A DNA stretch of 55,434 bases from an uncultured Prevotella sp. (GCA_944320255.1 CALUGU010000006.1:1-55434), one strand, 5' to 3'. Positions 37,201-46,354 are shown, numbered from the stretch's first letter. Notes: generated from the letters alone by a model not told the origin. Program-made: numbers and translations.

Positions 37201-40200
37201 CGCATCGGGAGCGAAAGCTACAAACCGCTATCAATATTGCGACGACTTGGGACGGCCGGTGCTCACGGCTGACAACGGTGTGAACACGGCGGGAGGTTAT
37301 GTATATACGCTGACGGAATACGACCAAAAGGGACGGACGGCCCGGCAGTGGTTGCCCGTGGCGGGTGATGCTTCGCCGCAAAACATCGGTGCTGGAGAGT
37401 TCGCCTCGCAGTCCTTTACGCAGTACGGCGACGCTTACGCTTACACAGAAAACACTTACGACGGTGCCGACCGTCTTTCATTCTCGGCCACACCCGGTGC
37501 GGCTTGGCGTTCGGCGGGCAAGGGTAAGTCTGTTACTTACGTGACGAATGCCGCCAACTCTGTGAAGCTCTACCACGCCGCGCTTTCCGGTTCGTCGCTC
37601 ATCAAGGACGGCTATTACGCCGCCGGTACGTTGCAGGGCGAAACCGTGACGGACGAGGACGGCCTCTCTCTGACTACGTTCACGGACAAGCGCGGGCGTA
37701 AGGTGCTTGAAAGGCGCGGGGCAGACAACGACACATATTTTGTTTACGACGACTTAGACCGCTTGCGGTTCGTGCTTTCCCCGCAATACCAAGAATCAGG
37801 TTACAAAGCTCAGTACGCCTACGAGTACCGTTATGACGAGCGCGGTAACGTGGTAAAGAAGATCCTGCCCAGTTGCGACGTTGACCAATACTGGTATGAC
37901 GGTGCAAACCGCCTGACGTTCTCATCCGTCAACGACATCCCCAGCTATGGCTACAGGTTCATGCTTTATGACAAGTACGGTCGTCTGTGCGTGCAGGGAC
38001 TTTGCCAAAGCCCTGAACGCTCGTTCAGTGGTGTTTACCGCGTGCCGCGCGTAACGTATAGCAGCGGTTGCGGCGGAGTTGGCGGCACGGATTACGCCCT
38101 GTATCCAGCCGACTTATTGCAGGGCAACGTGAAAATAGAGCGTGCCGTGTATTATGACGATTACGCATTTACGGGCGGGAGCAATGCCGCGCGCTTCTCA
38201 CTGCTGCCACACCAAGGGCAAGCGGATGCCACAGGATTGCCTACCGGCGAAATCGTGGCCGCATCAAACGGACAATATATTTGCAGCGTAACGGCGTATG
38301 ACGCCAAGGGGCGTGCAACATTAATTTCACGTACCACGCTTAACGGGAATGTGGAAACAACAAAGTTTGATTACACATATACTGGTGACGTGGCCTCTAC
38401 TGTTCATCAAGTTACAGTAAGCGGTAATAAATCCTTCTCCGCCGTTACGACCAACGGCTACGACGAGAAGAGTGGTAAACTCTCATCAACGACCGAGGCT
38501 GTAACTTATTACGGCGTGAGCGCTTCGGCTCAAGTCGCAAAGTATGGTTATGACGGTCTCGGACGGTTGTCGCAAGTGATGCGTTCAGGGCGTGCCGGCG
38601 TATCGTCATATACTTATGACCTCCACAGTTGGCCGACAAGTGTTAAATCAAAGGCTTTCGATGAAGAGCTGCATTACGCCGACGGTTACGGAGAGCCGCG
38701 CTATGGCGGATGTATAAGCAGCGTGGAATGGCGCAACCCGAACTATGAGAAGTTGCGCGGCTATATGTATTATTACGATGCCTTAGGACGTTTGGAGTCG
38801 GCTGTTTACGGCGAGAACCAAGGCCTTACGACCAACCCTGACCGATATAACGAAACTGTACTTGAATACACGGCCAACGGCGCGATAGAGCGTTTCCAGC
38901 GTCGGGGATTGAAACAGGACGGACAGTATGGCAAGATAGACAACCTCAACATAGTGCTAAACGGCAACCGTGTTGAGCGCGTTGCGGACGACGCCGCGCC
39001 TCTGCTTTATAAGGGTGCGCTCGACTTCACCGACAATACCGAAGGCGGCGTGGAATACACCTACGACGGTGACGGACGCCTGAAAGGCGACAAGAACCGT
39101 GACATAGCCAAGATTGACTATGACGCCGCCGGCTATCCCCGCCGTGTGCAATTCATGGACGGCAGCGTGACGGAATATGTCTATACCGTCGCAGGCGAGA
39201 AGCTGCGCGCCGTCCACCGCACGGCCGCGCCAAATGTCTGCGTGGCCTTCGGGCAGACCAAAGAATTAACGGCAAGCGAAACGTTGAACGTAGACTCAAC
39301 AGATTACTTCGGAAACTTGACGGCAGAGAACGGCGAGGCGAAGATTTACAACTTCGGCGGCGGTTACTGTACTTTTGACGGCACGTGCCAATTCCATTAC
39401 TACGACCGCGACCACCAAGGCAATATCCGCGCCGTGGTAAACCAATCCGGCACGATAGAGCAGATAATGAATTATTACCCCTTCGGTGCGCCTTTCTGCG
39501 ACAACACAACGCTCAATCCAGACTTGCAGCCCTACAAATACAACGGCAAGGAGTTTGAGACGATGCACGGCCGCAACGTTTACGATTACGGCGCACGTCT
39601 ATACGATCCATTGCTACCAACTTGGGACAGGATGGACCCGCTGTGCGAGAAATACTACCACATAAGCCCGTATGCCTACTGTGCAAACGACCCGGTGAAT
39701 GCAGTGGATTTGGACGGCCAAGATGTTTTGATATGGTACAAAGACAAACAAGGCAATGATCAGGTCTTTAGATTTAATGGGACACAAAGTAAATGTGTTG
39801 ATGATCCTTTCGTAAAAGATTTTATCTTGGCTTATAATTATATGAGGTATACAGGTGGCGGTGAAAGTTTGCGAGAAGCAGTTACGAACTCAAAGTATGA
39901 AATTTATGTAGATAACGCACTTAACTATGATGCAGAGGATCAAGGAACTGAATTTTTTGGAGACGCAGTGCAACCAACTATACGTTGGGAATCACGTAGA
40001 GGTTTGAAGACAACTGAAGGTGGGTATCAATCTGCTGCCACACGTTTAGACCATGAGTTTAATCATGCTTTATCAATGATAAATAATGGTGGAGCGCATA
40101 GGCAGCGTAGAGCTACTGTTGACGAACAATATGGAAATGCAGAAGAACGTCGTGTTATTACGGGTGGGGAAGCGAGAACAGCAAAGGCTAACGGAGAAAG

Positions 40201-40288
40201 TATCCGTAAGGATAATAGAGGCAAAGTCTTTGATACAATAAATCCGATTTCAATAAAAGAAGACAAAAAGAAAAAATGGCACAGATAA
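34268..40288 (+). CDS. Secreted RHS-repeat polymorphic toxin with metallopeptidase tip
   Basis: 2,006 residues from ATG 34268 (MRRLFFFMILFTACFADAVA, signal peptide); a GTG three codons earlier overlaps the previous stop. The N-terminal region LPVSISYHASGIKLNDVASTVGLGW is typical of Bacteroidota RHS proteins. YD repeats run through about 930-1750 (YDERGNVVKK, YDALGRLES). The RHS core near 1758-1815 reads YNGKEFETMHGRNVYDYGARLYDP, then SPYAYCANDPVNAVDLDG. After it a new AT-rich tip of about 190 residues begins; His1929-Glu-Phe-Asn-His1933 (LDHEFNHALSM) is a zinc-protease motif, followed by EERRVITGGEART, like M91/NleD-type effector peptidases. RHS shells carry and release such tips to kill or manipulate other cells. 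The stop overlaps the next start by 13 bases. Confidence 0.88.
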   Translation: MRRLFFFMILFTACFADAVAHVVDSIMPLSPQAASLARYGEYPVSHATGVPDITIPIYTVSLGNFSLPVSISYHASGIKLNDVASTVGLGWALNAGGAISRQVEGSSDLKYPESLNDNFGRSYNNHFKNYDNLKAEVERAAKDGGVELLQTMALTPEKSMYDTASDRYVYNFAGKTGVFRYSYEDGKFIPLNYSPMYIYCDIGNTDERTSSFYIADTDGITYYFDATECSGPKIDDGTTNVSTWYLTKVETPYGNIDFKYSTYGDSHPYEWYSHTETMTTGYVIYNVTSLGGGYFEDDYRTLVSSVPHTYICYPKLLSSIEWDGNKIMFSYAHDRQDVWKTRLTKIEVVSNNGDVCKTMSLGNNYYWGNEAPDENSRGNYRMMLKTLDVSDEGIYTFDYNTGSFLPEYERKGSKETCHTDYWGYYNGRTSKYSVSKESLGLIYTKLSVVVEKEDYYLQNAADRSSDEYSMKLGIIKSITFPTGGKTEFEFEANKASDMSLYGGLRVKSIMNKDADGNILQTQTYDYKGWQPTSDPPHTLMGYETYSWWGPQWFYCFYYRNYDTCVSEVINPYSNANPILYSEVTETFGNGEKFFYNYTFYPACDIFCGHAEFGKNPNFILPALNDYGSITPYLTSVVHYGATGKPVTTENYVYDNVLVKDFNVGNRLIDLFTYRYVTNLNKVSYDLWFYGTNVIDDNTIQYKPITAHAYQRNLVAKETIDNVTGVSVREEYTYDDLHRTTLPQTMTAVNSDGKTYTTEYKYTFEDDDPVSQLMAGDYVMPDFLVGERTLCDGLELMNTKTKYVQHGEWFYPEYEYKSVLGGAFFETAHYDCYDDKGNPQTVISNAADTAAVVWGYGSRLPVAKILGLGRSGLSSYASMVNSLETTSSPTLLGGKINDLRTALKGTALVSGYTHKPLFGVPSAIGENGYTVNYGYGADARLSSVNDAEGTMQTFAYNVKLPYGGTTSTNNYVLTKTYLDASGAKATNRYQYCDDLGRPVLTADNGVNTAGGYVYTLTEYDQKGRTARQWLPVAGDASPQNIGAGEFASQSFTQYGDAYAYTENTYDGADRLSFSATPGAAWRSAGKGKSVTYVTNAANSVKLYHAALSGSSLIKDGYYAAGTLQGETVTDEDGLSLTTFTDKRGRKVLERRGADNDTYFVYDDLDRLRFVLSPQYQESGYKAQYAYEYRYDERGNVVKKILPSCDVDQYWYDGANRLTFSSVNDIPSYGYRFMLYDKYGRLCVQGLCQSPERSFSGVYRVPRVTYSSGCGGVGGTDYALYPADLLQGNVKIERAVYYDDYAFTGGSNAARFSLLPHQGQADATGLPTGEIVAASNGQYICSVTAYDAKGRATLISRTTLNGNVETTKFDYTYTGDVASTVHQVTVSGNKSFSAVTTNGYDEKSGKLSSTTEAVTYYGVSASAQVAKYGYDGLGRLSQVMRSGRAGVSSYTYDLHSWPTSVKSKAFDEELHYADGYGEPRYGGCISSVEWRNPNYEKLRGYMYYYDALGRLESAVYGENQGLTTNPDRYNETVLEYTANGAIERFQRRGLKQDGQYGKIDNLNIVLNGNRVERVADDAAPLLYKGALDFTDNTEGGVEYTYDGDGRLKGDKNRDIAKIDYDAAGYPRRVQFMDGSVTEYVYTVAGEKLRAVHRTAAPNVCVAFGQTKELTASETLNVDSTDYFGNLTAENGEAKIYNFGGGYCTFDGTCQFHYYDRDHQGNIRAVVNQSGTIEQIMNYYPFGAPFCDNTTLNPDLQPYKYNGKEFETMHGRNVYDYGARLYDPLLPTWDRMDPLCEKYYHISPYAYCANDPVNAVDLDGQDVLIWYKDKQGNDQVFRFNGTQSKCVDDPFVKDFILAYNYMRYTGGGESLREAVTNSKYEIYVDNALNYDAEDQGTEFFGDAVQPTIRWESRRGLKTTEGGYQSAATRLDHEFNHALSMINNGGAHRQRRATVDEQYGNAEERRVITGGEARTAKANGESIRKDNRGKVFDTINPISIKEDKKKKWHR

Positions 40289-40848
40289 AAAAATGGTTAA
40301 TTATTTGTATTGTGATGATTTGTTTTTTATCTTGTTCTATTCATAAGAGCAAATCTCATGTAAGCAAAACAGACTCTATTGTTGTTTTGTTCAAAAAAGG
40401 CTGGATTGAACACTCCGTGCCAGTATCATGCAGCTCTATTTCTGAAAGGGTCTCAGATAGAAAAGCAGACACAATAATGAAAATTAGAAATAATGATTTT
40501 TATCGAATAAAAAAAGCGATTAAGAAAGCTGTAACAATAAAGCAAAGTGGATATTGTGATGCAAAAATGTCTGTACAAGTAGATACAATGAAAATTTGTA
40601 TTTGCGATTTTAATCGGGTTTATAATGATAAAGATGAACAAGTGTCATTTGATTTGTCGGTAATTTATTTAATCAAATGTAAATCGGGATATTATAATTA
40701 TTTTGAAAAAGAAGATTTATTTTATTTTGAAGAAATAAAACGATTTGGCATACCTGCTGACTATAAATATGCTTTTTCTGGTATAAAACGTCCTGTTAGG
40801 ATAAAACCTTCTTCAAAAATAGTGTTTATAAGAAGTGGTGATAATTAA
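40276..40848 (+). CDS. Candidate immunity lipoprotein 1
   Basis: 190 residues, AT-rich, overlapping the toxin stop by 13 bases. The N-terminus WLIICIVMICFLSCSIH is a lipoprotein signal with Cys about residue 20, so the protein should be anchored in a membrane facing the periplasm or outside. No family recognised. It is clearly related to the next gene: shared strings include ICDFN, NDKDEQVS and DLSVIYLIK, KSGYYNY and GIPADY. Position straight behind a toxin tip makes an immunity role the leading idea. Confidence 0.75.
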   Translation: MAQIKKWLIICIVMICFLSCSIHKSKSHVSKTDSIVVLFKKGWIEHSVPVSCSSISERVSDRKADTIMKIRNNDFYRIKKAIKKAVTIKQSGYCDAKMSVQVDTMKICICDFNRVYNDKDEQVSFDLSVIYLIKCKSGYYNYFEKEDLFYFEEIKRFGIPADYKYAFSGIKRPVRIKPSSKIVFIRSGDN

Positions 40849-40944
40849 ATAACTATCGGCAAATTTACATTTGCACTAAATCCTTCCGTAAGTAGTTATT
40901 TCAAATGTGAGTGTGTTATTGATGATTTAATAAAATGCAGAATA

Positions 40945-41502
40945 ATGGAAAAATATTTATTTATTATAATAATGCTTATTTTTTATCCATATACGATTAA
41001 TGGGAAAAAAGTAAATCGTCAAAATTCAGATTCCATTATAGTAATATTTTGGAAAGGTGAAATAGACCGTTCTGTTTCATGTCCTTGTAGCCAAACATTC
41101 AAAAACGCGAACGCAATTAAAACGGACACGACAATATGTCTAAACTCAAAATACTTTGATAAAATAAAGAATGCTATTAAATCGGCGGACGTTATAAAAA
41201 ATGAAGGTTACTGTAATTCAAAGTTGTTTATAAAAATAGACTCAATGAAGATATGCTTATGTGATTTTAATAAAGCTTTTAATGCAAATGACGAACAAGT
41301 GTCACTTGATGTGTCTGTTATTTATTTAATAAAATGGAAATCAGGTTTTTATAATTATATTAAGAAAGAATATTTGCAATATTTTGATGAAATAAAAATG
41401 TATGGTATTCCACCAGATTACATATATATGTATACGGATGCGAAAAAGCCTTTTCGGTATAATCCAATAATGAAAGTATGTTTAATAAAAGAAGATAAGT
41501 GA
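40945..41502 (+). CDS. Candidate immunity protein 2 (paralogue)
   Basis: 185 residues, AT-rich. Signal peptide MEKYLFIIIMLIFYPYTING with no lipobox cysteine, so likely a soluble periplasmic protein. It aligns over nearly its full length with the previous gene (SIIVIFWKGEIDRSV, MKICLCDFNKAFNANDEQVS, LDVSVIYLIKWKSGFYNY, GIPPDY), including four cysteines of the pattern C-x-C near 45, then C and C. The stop overlaps a GTG that opens the RHS remnant. Probably a duplicate kept for a related toxin, or an evolving variant. Confidence 0.7.
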   Translation: MEKYLFIIIMLIFYPYTINGKKVNRQNSDSIIVIFWKGEIDRSVSCPCSQTFKNANAIKTDTTICLNSKYFDKIKNAIKSADVIKNEGYCNSKLFIKIDSMKICLCDFNKAFNANDEQVSLDVSVIYLIKWKSGFYNYIKKEYLQYFDEIKMYGIPPDYIYMYTDAKKPFRYNPIMKVCLIKEDK

Positions 41503-43457
41503 TAAAATATAATAACGTTATATTGAAAGATAAGAATGCTGAAGTTGTGGTAAAAATAGGTGAGACGGTGACGGACGAGGACGGGCAGAGCCTGACTACG
41601 TTCACAGGCAAGCGCGGGCGTAAAGTGCTTGAGCGGCGCGGAATAAGCAACGACACATATTTCGTTTACGATGATTTAGACCGCCTGCGCTTTGTTCTTT
41701 CGCCCCAATACCAAGAGTCGGGTTACAAAGCCCAATACGCCTACGAGTACCGTTATGACGAGCGCGGCAACGTGGTGAAGAAAATCCTGCCCGGTTGCGA
41801 CGTAGGCCAGTATTGGTATGACGGTGCAAACCGCCTGACGTTCTCCTTGGTTACTGACGTACCTGGCTATCAGTACCGCTTCATGCTTTATGACAAGTTC
41901 GGCCGTCTGTGCGTTCAAGGCCTTTGCCAGGATTGCGAACGCTCGTTCAGTGGTGTTTACCGTGTGCCGCGCGTAACGTATAGTAGCGGTTGCAGCGGAG
42001 TGGGCGGCACAGACTACGCCTTGTATCCAGCCGACTTATTGCAAGGCAACGTGAAAATAGAGCGTGCCGTATATTATGATGATTACGCTTTCACGGGCGG
42101 GAGCAACGCCGCGCGCTTCTCTTCACTCCCTCATTCGGGGCAAGCGGACGCCACGGGGTTGCCCACGGGCGAGATAGTGGCAGCGTCAAACGGACAATAT
42201 ATTTGCAGCGTAACGGCGTATGACGCCAAGGGGCGTGCAACATTAATTTCGCGCACCACACTTAATGGAAAAGTCGAAACAACAAAGTTTGACTACACAT
42301 ATACAGGTGACGTGGCCTCTACTGTTCATCAAGTTACAGTAAGCGGTAATAAATCCTTCTCCGCCGTTACGACCAACGGCTACGACGAGAAGAGTGGTAA
42401 ACTCTCATCAACGACCGAGGCAGTGTCTTATTACGGCACATCGGCCTCGGCGACGGTTGCGAAATACACTTATGACAGCCTTGGACGGCTGTCGCAGGTG
42501 ATGCGTTCAGGGCGTGCTGGCGTGGCCTCATATACTTACGACCTCCACGGTTGGCCTGTGACTGTGAAATCGCGTGGTTTCGATGAAGAGCTGCATTACG
42601 CCGACGGCTACGGCGAACCGCGCTATGGAGGCGGTATAAGCAGCGTGGAATGGCGCAACCCGAACTATGAGAAACTGCGTGGCTATATGTATTATTACGA
42701 CGCCTTAGGACGGTTGGAGTCGGCAGTCTACGGTGAGAACGAAGGATTAACGACTAATCCGAACCGCTACAACGAGACGGTACTTGAATACACGGCCAAC
42801 GGCGCGATAGAGCGTTTCCAGCGTCGGGGGTTGAAACAGGACGGACAGTATGGCAAGATAGACAACCTTAACATAGTGCTTAACGGGAACCGCGTTGAGC
42901 GTGTTGCGGACGACGCCGCTCCGTTACTGTACAAGGGTGCGCTCGACTTCACCGACAACACTGAAGGTGGCACGGAATACACTTACGACGGCGACGGCCG
43001 CCTGACAGGCGACAAGAACCGTGGCATAGCCAAGATAGACTATGACGCCGCCGGCTATCCCCGCCGTGTGCAGTTTATGGACGGCAGCGTGACGGAATAC
43101 GTTTACACCGCTGCGGGCGAGAAGTTGCGCGCCGTCCACCGCACGGCTGCGCCAAACGTCAGCGTTGCCTTCGGACAGACCAATGAACTCACGGCAAGCG
43201 AAACTTTAAATGTTGACTCCACCGACTATTTCACAAGAAACATTCTCCGTTTATGTATGTACGGGTGTTTGGTTGTTATGTTAAGAGCTGTTATGTCATT
43301 TTGCTATGGAACCGTCATCTGTGTATGGCAAAATGTAAAAATGAAATTGTGCGCATATTTCGCCGAAATAGAAATTTTAAGGATCATTCCATTGTTCTGT
43401 TTGTTACATTCAGTTGCTGTTTTTGTCCAGTATTGCGGTTGGCCAATGGCTTTTTGA
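41499..43457 (+). pseudogene. Orphan RHS cassette without N-terminus, core or toxin tip
   Basis: The open frame of 652 codons starts from a GTG with 20 unrelated residues, then from 41559 to 43232 matches 37637-39310 of the large RHS gene (residues about 1123-1681) with a constant offset of 3,922 bases and no gaps. At STDYF the match stops and the frame runs on through unrelated DNA to 43457. It has no signal peptide, no RHS core and no toxin, so it cannot act as a toxin by itself. Differences are mostly silent, and two long tracts are identical. It may serve as a donor for recombination or be the stump of an older RHS gene pushed downstream. Confidence 0.85.
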
Positions 43458-43539
43458 CGGTTTTTAGCCATACAAAACACGGCTCTTTACGCCCTCATAT
43501 ACGATGAAAGGCATCCTCGTTTGCCGTCAACGGCGTTGG

Positions 43540-43660
43540 CAATGGGCGTATTCCCACATTTTATGGCATATTTTATTGCACACTTTTAAGGCGTTTCTCT
43601 TTATGTGCTTGATATTCATATATTTAAAGATGCACGCGAAAAAGGCGGTTATTTCCGTCC
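43540..43660 (+). repeat. Dispersed intergenic repeat, partial copy D
   Basis: ACATTTTATGGCATATTTTA then TTGCACAC (43556-43583), and 63 bases after the GGC, TGCACGCGAAAAAGGCGG (43631-43648). Order and spacing match copies A, B and C. The remaining gap 43458-43800 has no gene-like frame and otherwise nothing I can name. Confidence 0.6.
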
Positions 43661-43803
43661 GATTAATGATGATTTTAAAATAACGCAGCTGTGGAGCGTT
43701 GACAAAAATCAGTTTGTAAGGTGACGGCGTGAAATTCCTGACAATTCGACAAACGCCCCGTTGCATAGCAATGGCGTAGTAACAGGCCGCGCGGGCTATA
43801 ATA

Positions 43804-43835
43804 TTCGTCAATGTCAAGGATTTTGCTTACCTTTG
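43804..43835 (+). promoter_or_regulatory. Candidate promoter of rsmA
   Basis: -7 TACCTTTG at 43828-43835; a weak -33 (TTCG, 43804-43807) is 20 bases upstream. ATG follows after about 31 bases. Confidence 0.55.
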
Positions 43836-43866
43836 CACGGTATTAACAGAAACCAGTGAGAACAGA

Positions 43867-44661
43867 ATGAAGACCGTAAGACCGAAAAAGAATTTGGGGC
43901 AGCATTTCCTGACCGACCTCAACATAGCCAAGGCCATAGCCGACACAGTGGACGCCTGTCCGGAACTGCCTGTGCTGGAAGTCGGGCCGGGCATGGGCGT
44001 ACTGACGCAATACCTTATGCCTAAAGGGCGGGAATTGAAGGTTGTGGAGATAGACAAGGAATCAGTAAATTATCTCAATGAAAAATATCCTGAACTAAGG
44101 CAAAGCATTGTGGGCGAGGACTTTCTAAGGATGAACTTAAACAATTTGTTTAACGGCCGGAAGTTCGTTCTCACCGGTAATTACCCTTACGACATATCCA
44201 CGCAGATATTTTTCAAGATGCTTGACAATAAAGACCTGATACCCTGTTGCACGGGAATGATACAGCGCGAGGTCGCCCAGCGCATGGCTTCAGCTCCCGG
44301 CACAAAGGCTTACGGCATATTGAGCGTGTTGATACAGGCGTGGTATGACGTGGAATACCTGTTTACGGTTGATGAGAACGTGTTTAATCCGCCGCCGAAA
44401 GTGAAGAGCGCGGTAATCCGGATGACGCGCAACGGCGTTGAAGACCTTGGCTGCGACTGGCCTTTGTTCCGCCGCGTGGTGAAGACTGTTTTCAACCAGC
44501 GCCGCAAGATGTTGCGCTCGTCGCTGAAACCCCTGTTCCAGAACGGTATGCCCGACGCAGGCTTTTTCGACAACGAGATTATGACACGGCGTCCGGAGCA
44601 GTTGGCGATAAGCCAGTTTGTAGAACTTACCAACATGGTGGCCGGCGAAATGAAAGGATGA
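43867..44661 (+). CDS. rsmA: RsmA (KsgA), 16S rRNA adenine dimethyltransferase
   Basis: 264 residues. KKNLGQHFLTDLNIAKAI, the SAM-binding VLEVGPGMGVLTQYL and the catalytic GNYPYDISTQIFFKM, then EVAQRMASAPGTKAYGILSVLIQAWYDV and FNPPPKVKSAVI are all standard. It dimethylates two adjacent adenines near the 3' end of 16S rRNA during small-subunit maturation. Cytosolic, usual length. The next gene, frr, also serves translation but has its own -7 box. Confidence 0.95.
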   Translation: MKTVRPKKNLGQHFLTDLNIAKAIADTVDACPELPVLEVGPGMGVLTQYLMPKGRELKVVEIDKESVNYLNEKYPELRQSIVGEDFLRMNLNNLFNGRKFVLTGNYPYDISTQIFFKMLDNKDLIPCCTGMIQREVAQRMASAPGTKAYGILSVLIQAWYDVEYLFTVDENVFNPPPKVKSAVIRMTRNGVEDLGCDWPLFRRVVKTVFNQRRKMLRSSLKPLFQNGMPDAGFFDNEIMTRRPEQLAISQFVELTNMVAGEMKG

Positions 44662-44751
44662 CGCATTATTATTAATTTTTCATTACTCATTAATCGGTTA
44701 TTCATTTATTTATATTATTTTTGCAGGGAGAAAAACCAAAAACATTTATAT

Positions 44752-45312
44752 ATGATTGACGTAAAAGCAACTTTAAAGGAAAGTGAAGAAAGAATGGAGA
44801 TGGCTGCGATGTACCTTGAGGACCAGCTGTCACATGTTCGTGCCGGACGCGCCAATGTCGCCATACTGGACGGCGTAAGGGTGAACTCTTATGGCTCGAT
44901 GGTGCCGCTCAACCAGGTGGCTAACGTTTCCACTCCCGACGCACGCACCATAGCGATACGTCCTTGGGACAAAAAGATGATAAAAGACATCGAAAAGGCC
45001 ATTATGGACTCCGACGTGGGCATCACTCCTGAAAACAACGGCGAAATAGTGCGCCTCGGCATTCCCCAGCCGACAGAGGAACGCCGCAAGGACTTGGCCA
45101 AGCAGTGCAACAAGATGGGCGAGAAGGCCAAGGTGGAGGTGCGCAACGTGCGCGGCGACATCAAGGACAAGCTGAAGAAGGCTATCAAGGATGGTCTTTC
45201 AGAGGACAACGAGAAGGACGCCGAGGCCGAACTCCAGAAAATCCACGACAAGTTCATCAAGAAGATAGATGACCTGCTTGCCGCGAAAAACAAGGAAATA
45301 ATGACTGTGTAA
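44752..45312 (+). CDS. frr: Frr, ribosome recycling factor
   Basis: 186 residues, the normal length. EERMEMAAMYLEDQLSHVRAGRANVAILDGVRV, then VNSYGSMVPLNQVANVSTPDARTIAIRPWDK and PTEERRKDLAKQ are family hallmarks. With EF-G it splits ribosomes after termination. A TATTTTTG box (44716-44723) lies 28 bases before the ATG. Confidence 0.96.
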   Translation: MIDVKATLKESEERMEMAAMYLEDQLSHVRAGRANVAILDGVRVNSYGSMVPLNQVANVSTPDARTIAIRPWDKKMIKDIEKAIMDSDVGITPENNGEIVRLGIPQPTEERRKDLAKQCNKMGEKAKVEVRNVRGDIKDKLKKAIKDGLSEDNEKDAEAELQKIHDKFIKKIDDLLAAKNKEIMTV

Positions 45313-45322
45313 ATCAAGTTGG

Positions 45323-45399
45323 AAGTTAAGAATTAAGGAAATATGCTTTGCGGCCGCGTCTTATTACAGGCTGAAGCATATTTCCTTAATTCTTAACTT
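45323..45399. terminator. Perfect 26-bp hairpin between frr and rsgA
   Basis: Arms 45323-45348 (AAGTTAAGAATTAAGG onward) and 45374-45399 are exact inverses with a 25-base loop. It begins 11 bases after the frr stop and ends 22 bases before rsgA. The right arm runs into TTCTTAACTTTTAACCC, similar to the tract just before nadE. Termination or processing role is inferred. Confidence 0.7.
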
Positions 45400-45421
45400 T
45401 TAACCCTTAATTCATATAAGT

Positions 45422-46354
45422 GTGAACGGACTTGTCATCAAGAACACGGGCAGTTGGTACACGGTGAGGACTGACGAGGGCGGCAATGTGGAATGTAAGA
45501 TAAAGGGCAATTTCAGACTCAAGGGCATCCGCAGCACCAACCCCGTGGCAGTGGGCGACCGTGTGGCCATTGTGCGCAACGTGGAGGGAACGGCATTCAT
45601 AACGGATATAGAGGACCGCAGGAACTATATAATCCGTAAATCGTCAAACCTTTCAAAGCAGAGCCACATAATAGCGGCCAATGTAGACCAAGCGTTTCTT
45701 GTTGTCACAGTGAATTACCCGCAGACGTCCACCACGTTCATTGACCGCTTCTTGGCCTCGGCGGAGGCGTACCGCGTGCCTGTCGTACTGCTGTTTAATA
45801 AGACGGACATCCTGCCTCCTGAGGATTTGGAGTATCAGGAAATGATGATACATTTGTATGAAACGATAGGATATAAGTGCTTGGCTGTCTCTGCTTTAGA
45901 TGAAAATATTGCAGCAACGCTTCAACCGTTGCTGAAAGACAAGATAACGCTGTTCAGCGGCAATAGCGGAGTGGGGAAGAGCACGTTGCTCAACAGTTTA
46001 ATGCCGGGCTTGAACCTGCGCACGGCTGAAATCAGCGAAGCCCACAACACGGGTATGCACACTACGACGTTCAGCGAGATGCTGCCATTGCCTTACGGCG
46101 GATGGGCCATTGACACTCCCGGCATCAAGGGTTTCGGCACTTTCGATATGGAGCCGGAGGAAATTTGCGGGTATTTCAAGGAAATATTCGAGTTTTCAAA
46201 AGGATGCCGTTTCCGCAACTGCACCCACACCCATGAGCCTGGCTGTGCGGTGAGGAAGGCGGTGGAAGACCATTACATCTCTGAAAGCCGTTACAATTCA
46301 TATCTTAGTATGTTGGAAGACAAGGACGAAAGCAAATACCGCCAGGCATACTGA
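45422..46354 (+). CDS. rsgA: RsgA, ribosome small-subunit GTPase
   Basis: 310 residues from GTG 45422 ([14 protein letters not shown] is the normal family start; no ATG is available nearby). After an OB domain comes a circularly permuted GTPase: FNKTD (G4) before [12 protein letters not shown] (G1) and DTPG (G3). The C-terminal zinc site is [14 protein letters not shown]. It checks maturation of the 30S subunit, in line with rsmA nearby. Cytosolic. Confidence 0.95.
   Translation: MNGLVIKNTGSWYTVRTDEGGNVECKIKGNFRLKGIRSTNPVAVGDRVAIVRNVEGTAFITDIEDRRNYIIRKSSNLSKQSHIIAANVDQAFLVVTVNYPQTSTTFIDRFLASAEAYRVPVVLLFNKTDILPPEDLEYQEMMIHLYETIGYKCLAVSALDENIAATLQPLLKDKITLFSGNSGVGKSTLLNSLMPGLNLRTAEISEAHNTGMHTTTFSEMLPLPYGGWAIDTPGIKGFGTFDMEPEEICGYFKEIFEFSKGCRFRNCTHTHEPGCAVRKAVEDHYISESRYNSYLSMLEDKDESKYRQAY

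Noticed and set aside
38264-38499. Assembly artefact as cause of the RHS duplication
   Set aside because: Many silent differences and unique flanks on both sides show two real copies, though long reads would settle it.
41499-41558. Start of a functional gene fused to RHS repeats
   Set aside because: The 20 leading codons are AT-rich and lack a signal peptide; the frame is better explained as chance opening into the RHS remnant.
43233-43457. New toxin tip at the end of the RHS remnant
   Set aside because: No RHS core precedes it and the translated sequence is hydrophobic and Cys-rich without pattern, like untranslated gap DNA.
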